This document shows, piece by piece, positions 7,701 to 8,767 of a stretch of DNA of 8,767 nucleotides; the first letter of the stretch is position 1, and the number at the start of each line of letters is the position of its first letter. The position numbers and the translations under genes are program-made. The notes beneath the pieces are model-generated. The model was not told where the DNA came from. It was given only the letters and a program-made list of their open reading frames with translations, and searched no databases. This stretch comes from Bacillota bacterium (lineage in GTDB: Bacteria > Bacillota > Clostridia > Lachnospirales > Lachnospiraceae): NCBI GenBank assembly GCA_023411225.1, contig JAEYPA010000119.1:1-8767 (forward strand), written 5' to 3'.

Positions 7701-7750
7701 ATTAGAATTGTGATAGCCATTGATATAAATAAAACATGTTGTTTTCGCAT
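1721..7750 (-). CDS. Giant secreted multidomain protein: CUB-like, Ig-like modules, tandem repeats, leucine-rich end
   Basis: This 2009-residue protein is probably secreted and cell-surface associated; no enzymatic domain is recognisable. In order: a signal peptide (1 to about 27, RKQH then a long hydrophobic core); a CUB-like domain (about 82-195, with YIEVLDG, AGRTVKVWGDTIKIHLVTD and HYGFKVTD); three composite Ig-like modules (205-508, 509-796, 797-1188) and a partial fourth (1189-1296); a PPC-like beta domain (about 1297-1400, with GGKTYYIFAD); six repeats of about 75 residues (1404-1864); and a BspA-type leucine-rich end (about 1903-1998, with AIASKAFAGVKKMQNLTLGR and TTIGNQAFSKCTNLKRIYI). 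No LPXTG, SLH, choline-binding, dockerin or C-terminal membrane segment is visible, so how it stays on the cell is unknown. Cysteines are unusually frequent for such a protein and sit at repeating places. The ATG follows a GGGAGGAG site by 4 nt. It has its own promoter and terminator, so it is a single-gene unit. A role in adhesion or binding of polymers is inferred from the domains only. Confidence 0.95.
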   Translation of the reverse strand: MRKQHVLFISMAITILICLFLASFVGSDTGMKEKNYELMNATGVLEFGNETVQVSQHQGKRVAMGKEISGEVGKYSGAMGDYPTTNITNVTNWTELESSHPYGANTDHMWVYKQEGAVALSITFSAESAVYSSSANYIEVLDGQDHPSIKCFDNSMAGRTVKVWGDTIKIHLVTDGNIQNDTSHYGFKVTDCTIPTELEKYEIEYEALPTSLYVGDTQKVELSLVRTYLVDGQPIKEKVEDVRFVWDGNTACPGIDANIDNTTCTIRAVKAGYGAGFIRAYLGNNQVDEETSSYVLINVKPLIEDRSYMSMFKQSIYVNQISQKNVEDIYVRQVEKDATITNVTSSDDSIIKAVEHQGSQFSVEGLKEGTASITVSYTVQDGDNVINSSSTYAFECKECEYKCEPRDTGTPRETLLQSQTNQVFFDVHKFYYNEEHTLCSENITNYSVDAKPVNGSDNYVSTTVSNNMVTLTAINVGTGSVRLTVYVNDKEIYATNYEFKVIPETFGLEYEGPSKLYAGDTVAGPVYYRRYGSSDGVHKEIVEDAKITCVANDGITYNEDGTLTAKENGNSRYTVRFECNGMIKDFYFTIMPLVRDEFNLSYKSILVNQKLKNVFNKIYVRDKEVNATITSVSSSDSEIISVIGENNYFTIKGEKEGNADVVINYSVYDGNREIKGSRTISFTCYECIYSYRGNSSDIDLNKLLRNQTIDITVTVNKTYFDEYNRSHNDAYKDFTIVPQLSNGSDSLVSTKVTDNKLSVTARAIGSGKLTIVIKVKDKEVGKMSDVINIVSEYYQLEYHGPAALYPYQVTEGPALYHYYTDGEIVKKDKVEDAIINCTSTPGAIYNTEGTLTAGKDQTYIYLDATCSYKNSSYNLSKGISIRIPEIIGDGNIFVDDTLTLQLQSNVVINKEYTLTWRVQSYAPNAEGEYVPTTETFATITTNADGTATIAGIKEGAITVTATYKKGNQVLWTSENEKFAVNQPWRGIRLPKELQIYANRTSTLDGWDYSRNNNHYKTEVTEITSSNPSMVEVLGYQYYNNDFTIDLKGKTKGMADITVKYTYWDDQGNAKQGEETTKVTVSTSSFTYNIKSTYDYTVPGGQIPMSVDVNQISYDEKGVYHSKLLGANEYQVQYKISNSSIATIDADNNLVFNKTAVSGDIVKVYPIITVEGAMVENNDYYEVFRVESKFYQIQGDTNKVLVIKEGETKTLSPALYEYSVASPAGALVNGADYLWYDGKSSGGHLSEYSNDIVSAKGMVITGTSVGHCSPTISASYQDEQGVTRYIDKQIEVMVVPNTAATLTLDTPVTVTAPGQYYKLLSDTKETYCLTSNSEDPKIIIYDEAWNVIKTYNINSSDYSTSFSVHFELEGGKTYYIFADSTYEDSSNNSWPNYTMTYKKEPQLKQITDCTIAYTNAPLVYNGKQQLPTIKVLDGNKVLQEGVDYTVLPAFYMVEAGMKSLRILGLGEYGGSANRVYTIAASAITDANVQLSTDTFTYNGQKQEPGIVVTQGDVTLEEGKDYIVQRYGEASNSGINKILVKGIRNYSSSVIKTYTINKLDLSSATISDIAPRGYIGKAITPTPEVKLNVQGTDVTLVKGLDYALSYENNVKTGTATITIKGVGNYSGTIIKEFTIYQPDLSLATVTGISAVDYIASHHTPIPKVKLNINGSEAMLVLGTDYTATYQRNEKAGTATVTITGINNYIGTITKTFVITPVNISSANITKMTISYTGRALTPTPVVKVKVNGALVTLQNGIDYTVTYTNNVNTGTAGMVITGKGYCSGQCRTSFAITASNQAFTVAPIVRQAYIGKSITPKVKVKVGSVTLKENRDYKVSYKNNKLLGTATITVTGIRNYRATRKINFSIYLKTGTIITSGNYSYKVTSVKGKLAKVTLLKMRKQMKSVKVVDSFKLGAITCDVTAIASKAFAGVKKMQNLTLGRNVTTIGNQAFSKCTNLKRIYINGKNLRTIGKNSFYGINRKTIIRVPKEKLKKYKALFKGKGQSKSVVIKE
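2159..3541 (-). repeat. Six tandem protein repeats of about 75 residues in the giant gene
   Basis: Residues 1404-1477, 1481-1554, 1558-1633, 1637-1712, 1717-1790 and 1795-1864 share one pattern: YxGK followed by P and alternating V/K, then L..G.DY, then Y.NN...GTA, then TITG..NY.GTI and a closing F.I or Y.I. This repeat type is common in Clostridial surface proteins next to leucine-rich ends. The copies are well diverged in DNA. Repeats 3 to 6 resemble each other more than the first two. Repeat 4 has lost the YxGK signature (YIASHH), and repeat 5 has CSGQC where the others have NYSGT or similar. Confidence 0.9.
4187..7138 (-). repeat. Three long composite Ig-like modules (A-B-C) in the giant gene
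   Basis: Each module has three segments. A starts at residues 205, 509 and 797 (YEALPTSLYVGD, YEGPSKLYAGD, YHGPAALYP) and contains VED plus a Cys-bearing strand. B starts near 316, 605 and 994, with IYVRQVEKDATITNVTSSDD in copy 1 and IYVRDKEVNATITSVSSSDS in copy 2. C starts near 422, 711 and 1104 (GSDNYVSTTVSNN versus GSDSLVSTKVTDN). Copies 1 and 2 are plainly homologous and 288-304 residues long. Copy 3 is longer because an extra Ig-like domain (about 887-985, ending in a GIKEGAITVTATY motif) lies between A and B. A fourth A segment at 1189-1296 (SPALYEYS) follows. Confidence 0.85.
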
Positions 7751-7765
7751 ATTACTCCTCCCTAG

Positions 7766-7807
7766 TAATGTATAATAGGTGCTTAAATCACATGTATTTA
7801 TACATTA
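7766..7807 (-). promoter_or_regulatory. Hairpin leader of the giant gene
   Basis: Arms TAATGTATA (7766-7774) and TATACATTA (7799-7807) pair perfectly over 9 bp around a 24-nt loop, which itself contains a small GTG/CAC stem. In the transcript the stem ends 3 nt before the GGGAGGAG ribosome binding site (7755-7762). It may stabilise the mRNA or modulate initiation. It is A/U rich, so the fold is only moderately stable. Confidence 0.45.
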
Positions 7808-7822
7808 GAATTTACTACTATA

Positions 7823-7851
7823 ATTATCTATTTATTTCTATTTAATGTCAA
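7823..7851 (-). promoter_or_regulatory. Sigma-A promoter of the giant gene
   Basis: On the minus strand, a perfect -35 TTGACA (7846-7851) is followed after 17 nt by GATAAT (7823-7828), one mismatch from the -10 consensus. Initiation near 7816 would give a leader of about 66 nt that includes the hairpin at 7766-7807. The surrounding DNA is very A/T rich. Confidence 0.8.
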
Positions 7852-7976
7852 TATCATATACTGAACTAGTGTAGGCTTCCAATTCGCTCGTTTTCTGTAG
7901 AATACAAAATCAGTTCTTAGATGTCCCAAGAAGGCCTTTCAATAGGATACGATTACAGAAATTATTTTTAGGCCCG
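7852..7976. other. Spacer without recognisable gene between the VOC gene and the giant gene
   Basis: This stretch has no open frame with a ribosome binding site and no strong promoter. An AAGGCCTT palindrome (near 7931) and a distant GAACT/AGTTC pair are visible but unremarkable. Only weak -35/-10 pairs occur on the minus strand. Confidence 0.5.
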
Positions 7977-8003
7977 GCAATCAAGTAACTTCTACTCGAT
8001 TGC
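7977..8003 (-). terminator. Candidate terminator hairpin overlapping the end of the VOC gene
   Basis: Read on the minus strand, GCAATCGAGTA pairs with TACTTGATTGC (11 bp including one G-U) around a 5-nt loop. The stem takes in the last two sense codons and the stop of the VOC gene. What follows is CGGGCC and then an A-rich stretch, not a proper U tract, so termination is uncertain. The upstream arm matches the group II intron 3' end (see the inverted repeat). Confidence 0.5.
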
Positions 8004-8005
8004 TA
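7992..8005 (+). repeat. Inverted repeat, copy 1 (end of VOC gene)
   Basis: CTACTCGATTGCTA on the plus strand recurs exactly on the minus strand at 8638-8651. The match extends to 16 of 17 bases when CTT/CTC is included on the 5' side. Copy 1 forms one arm of the hairpin at 7977-8003. Confidence 0.8.
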
Positions 8006-8399
8006 ACCCCTGCTTTGCAAAACGCTTAATCACACTCTCCATACTTTCCGCAATTTCAATGATGTGCATGTCTGGATCGTAGATCCGAATGCTTCGTTGG
8101 GCCCAAGGATATTCCTTTATCCCATGCAAAAAGGTTACGTCTTTTATGCCTTGAAGACGATCGTTCCAACTGTCCAAATCTGTTACTTCAAAATATAATT
8201 TAAAATTATTGGTCTTATGTATGATATCTGTTTCCTCTAATCCAATTAACCCTGCATAGTTCTGCTGGATAGAAACTCCAGCTTCAAAGGTTACATGTTC
8301 ACCCCTATCAAAAACTACTTTTTGTTCAAGTACTCTTTCATAAAACTCTTTTGAAGCAGCTGCATCTTTAACTGCCATAAGAGTTCCTCCGTACTTCAT
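7992..8399 (-). CDS. VOC superfamily protein (glyoxalase/bleomycin-resistance fold)
   Basis: The 135-residue protein is one subunit of the vicinal oxygen chelate fold, made of two beta-alpha-beta-beta-beta halves. The first half is GGTLMAVKDAAASKEFYERV (4-23) followed by KVVFDRGEHVTFEAG (27-41). The second half is NNFKLYFEVTDLDSWNDRL (64-82) followed by AQRSIRIYDPDMHIIEIAES (100-119), with Glu115 at the usual metal-ligand position of the last strand. The usual ligand at the first strand (His) is not obvious, since this strand reads GGTLMAV. Substrate and metal use are therefore unknown; members include glyoxalases, dioxygenases and antibiotic-binding proteins. The ATG at 8397-8399 is preceded by AGGAGG at 7 nt. 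The same frame stays open upstream to 8717, but that part runs into intron RNA domains, so I reject it as N-terminal sequence. It is the only complete gene between the intron and the giant gene. Confidence 0.88.
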   Translation of the reverse strand: MKYGGTLMAVKDAAASKEFYERVLEQKVVFDRGEHVTFEAGVSIQQNYAGLIGLEETDIIHKTNNFKLYFEVTDLDSWNDRLQGIKDVTFLHGIKEYPWAQRSIRIYDPDMHIIEIAESMESVIKRFAKQGLAIE

Positions 8400-8641
8400 A
8401 AAACCACCTCCTATGACATTATAGCCTATGTATGAGAAGTATCCTTGTAAAAGTCGGACATATTTTTCGATATACGCTATGGGGCACCCTACAGATTGCC
8501 TTACAATCATCCAGTATCCACACCCCTCGTAATTCTGATTTTCGATGGAATACACTTCTCCTGCCGATCCACCTGAGATTCCACCGGAACTTTCGTTTAT
8601 GATAGTATGCATCCTGACCTGAGGGGTTTTGATATAATAGC
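8400..8641 (-). other. Leader or spacer between the intron end and the VOC gene; foldable, two open frames, no clear promoter
   Basis: This is the 3' exon side of the intron and the DNA upstream of the VOC start. Minus-strand RNA can form an 8-bp stem, GGTGGAAT/ATTCCATC (arms 8578-8585 and 8544-8551). It can also form GGGG/CCCC (8523-8526 with 8481-8484, extendable by G-U pairs) enclosing a GATTG/CAATC hairpin (8494-8508). Two minus-strand frames are open across most of it: one is in frame with the VOC gene, the other runs from 8643 to 8419. Neither has a convincing ribosome binding site or a family I recognise. A TATAAT at 8418-8423 is too close to the ribosome binding site to serve as a normal promoter. 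No known riboswitch or T-box signature was found. Confidence 0.45.
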
Positions 8642-8651
8642 AATCGAGTAG
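8638..8651 (-). repeat. Inverted repeat, copy 2 (intron 3' boundary)
   Basis: CTACTCGATTGCTA read on the minus strand spans the end of intron domain VI and the first bases of the 3' exon. It is identical to plus-strand 7992-8005. Confidence 0.8.
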
Positions 8652-8712
8652 GAGGGAGTGACTAACTCCCGTCCTCTCACCACACCGTGCGTACCGTTCG
8701 GTACACGGCGCG
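8642..8712 (-). ncRNA. Group II intron domains V and VI
   Basis: Domain V (8681-8712): the lower stem pairs CGCGCCGUG with CACGGUGUG and contains two G-U pairs. The triad C8710-G8709-C8708 has G8709 wobble-paired to U8684. A two-base CG bulge on the 3' side (8690-8691) is followed by UACC/GGUA and a GAAC loop. Domain VI (8646-8678): GAG/CUC, AGGA/UCCU and GGGAGU/ACUCCC stems, with A8649 bulged between the lower two stems. A8649 is the expected branch-point adenosine, 7 nt from the predicted 3' end at 8642. Confidence 0.85.
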
Positions 8713-8713
8713 T

Positions 8714-8767
8714 TCAATAGTTGACGTACACTGACTGATAGGCAATGGCTAAATCATAGTAGCCGCT
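8714..8767 (-). CDS. C-terminal end of the intron-encoded protein (partial)
   Basis: Seventeen codons ending SGYYDLAIAYQSVYVNY and a TGA stop are in frame from the window edge. The stop lies 1 nt before domain V, where group II intron reverse transcriptase/maturase genes normally end. Identity rests on position and on the aromatic GYY...YQ end; no catalytic motif is visible in so short a piece. Confidence 0.65.
   Translation of the reverse strand, partial: SGYYDLAIAYQSVYVNY

Larger units (their letters stand above)
8642..8767 (-). mobile_element. 3' end of a group II intron, probably bacterial class C (runs off the window)
   Basis: Reading the minus strand from the window edge: the end of an open reading frame (stop at 8714-8716), then at once a domain V hairpin, then a domain VI hairpin with a bulged A, then CUCGAUU as the probable intron end near 8642. 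This order is that of retroelement introns whose reverse transcriptase lies in domain IV and ends just before domain V. A CGC rather than AGC triad suggests class C, the group that usually inserts just after transcription terminators. The 5' part lies outside, so intactness cannot be judged. Confidence 0.85.

Noticed and set aside
7690..7750. Lipoprotein signal at Cys18 of the giant protein
   Set aside because: The residues before the cysteine (ITILI) do not fit a lipobox, which needs a small residue such as G, A or S at -1. An ordinary signal peptide or N-terminal anchor fits better.
7838..7854. Second Fur box at the giant gene promoter (TGATATTGACATTAA on the minus strand)
   Set aside because: Only the left half matches the operator; the right half does not. 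The shared TGATATTGA is explained by the -35 TTGACA context.
8418..8423. TATAAT as the promoter of the VOC gene
   Set aside because: Initiation would fall on or just before the ribosome binding site, and no acceptable -35 lies 16-18 nt upstream.
8419..8643. A 74-codon minus-strand frame starting at the intron boundary
   Set aside because: It has no ribosome binding site, is rich in arginine codons typical of an out-of-frame reading, and resembles no family I know.
7992..8717. A 241-codon frame that would extend the VOC gene by 106 N-terminal codons
   Set aside because: Its first part translates group II intron domains V and VI. The VOC fold begins at the ATG at 8397-8399, which has an AGGAGG site at 7 nt.
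1..8767. CRISPR array, tRNA or rRNA gene, or defence system
   Set aside because: No regularly spaced direct DNA repeats, tRNA-like cloverleaf or rRNA sequence was seen on either strand, and no nuclease, helicase or toxin-antitoxin motif occurs in any supported frame.

Overview
The window comes from a low-GC Gram-positive bacterium. Strong AGGAGG-type ribosome binding sites, near-consensus sigma-A promoters, a 139-residue S12 with the Gram-positive insert, and a huge secreted protein with Ig-like repeats and a BspA-type leucine-rich end point to an anaerobic Clostridia member, probably Lachnospiraceae-like. The family-level assignment is inference. Every gene I can support lies on the minus strand, so transcription runs from high to low coordinates.

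Layout in the direction of transcription. At 8642-8767 is the 3' end of a group II intron: the last 17 codons of a probable intron-encoded protein, a domain V hairpin with a CGC catalytic triad (bacterial class C type), and a domain VI hairpin with a bulged branch-point A. Next is a 240-nt stretch (8400-8641) with foldable segments and no clear promoter. It leads into a small VOC/glyoxalase-superfamily gene (7992-8399). That gene's stop codon lies inside a hairpin, and the hairpin arm repeats the intron 3' end in inverted orientation. A sigma-A promoter and a hairpin leader then precede a 2009-codon gene for a giant secreted protein (1721-7750). It has a signal peptide, a CUB-like domain, three long composite Ig-like modules plus a fourth partial one, a PPC-like beta domain, six tandem repeats of about 75 residues, and a short leucine-rich end. 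A strong bidirectional terminator (1665-1714) closes this unit.

Beyond the terminator lies a Fur-superfamily regulator (985-1440). It has its own sigma-A promoter and a near-perfect Fur box just downstream of the -10, but its C-terminal half has lost the usual metal ligands. Then comes the start of the str ribosomal operon: rpsL with its own consensus promoter and a roughly 97-nt leader, a 165-nt gap with a hairpin against the rpsG ribosome binding site, and the first 67 codons of rpsG.

The genes do not form one pathway. The window is a junction between a housekeeping operon and accessory DNA (intron, giant surface protein). The most notable items are the giant protein's nested repeat design, the metal-ligand-poor Fur homologue under a Fur box, the class C intron end with a matching motif at the far end of the neighbouring gene, and the structured leader of the VOC gene. 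I found no complete system that I could call wholly new.
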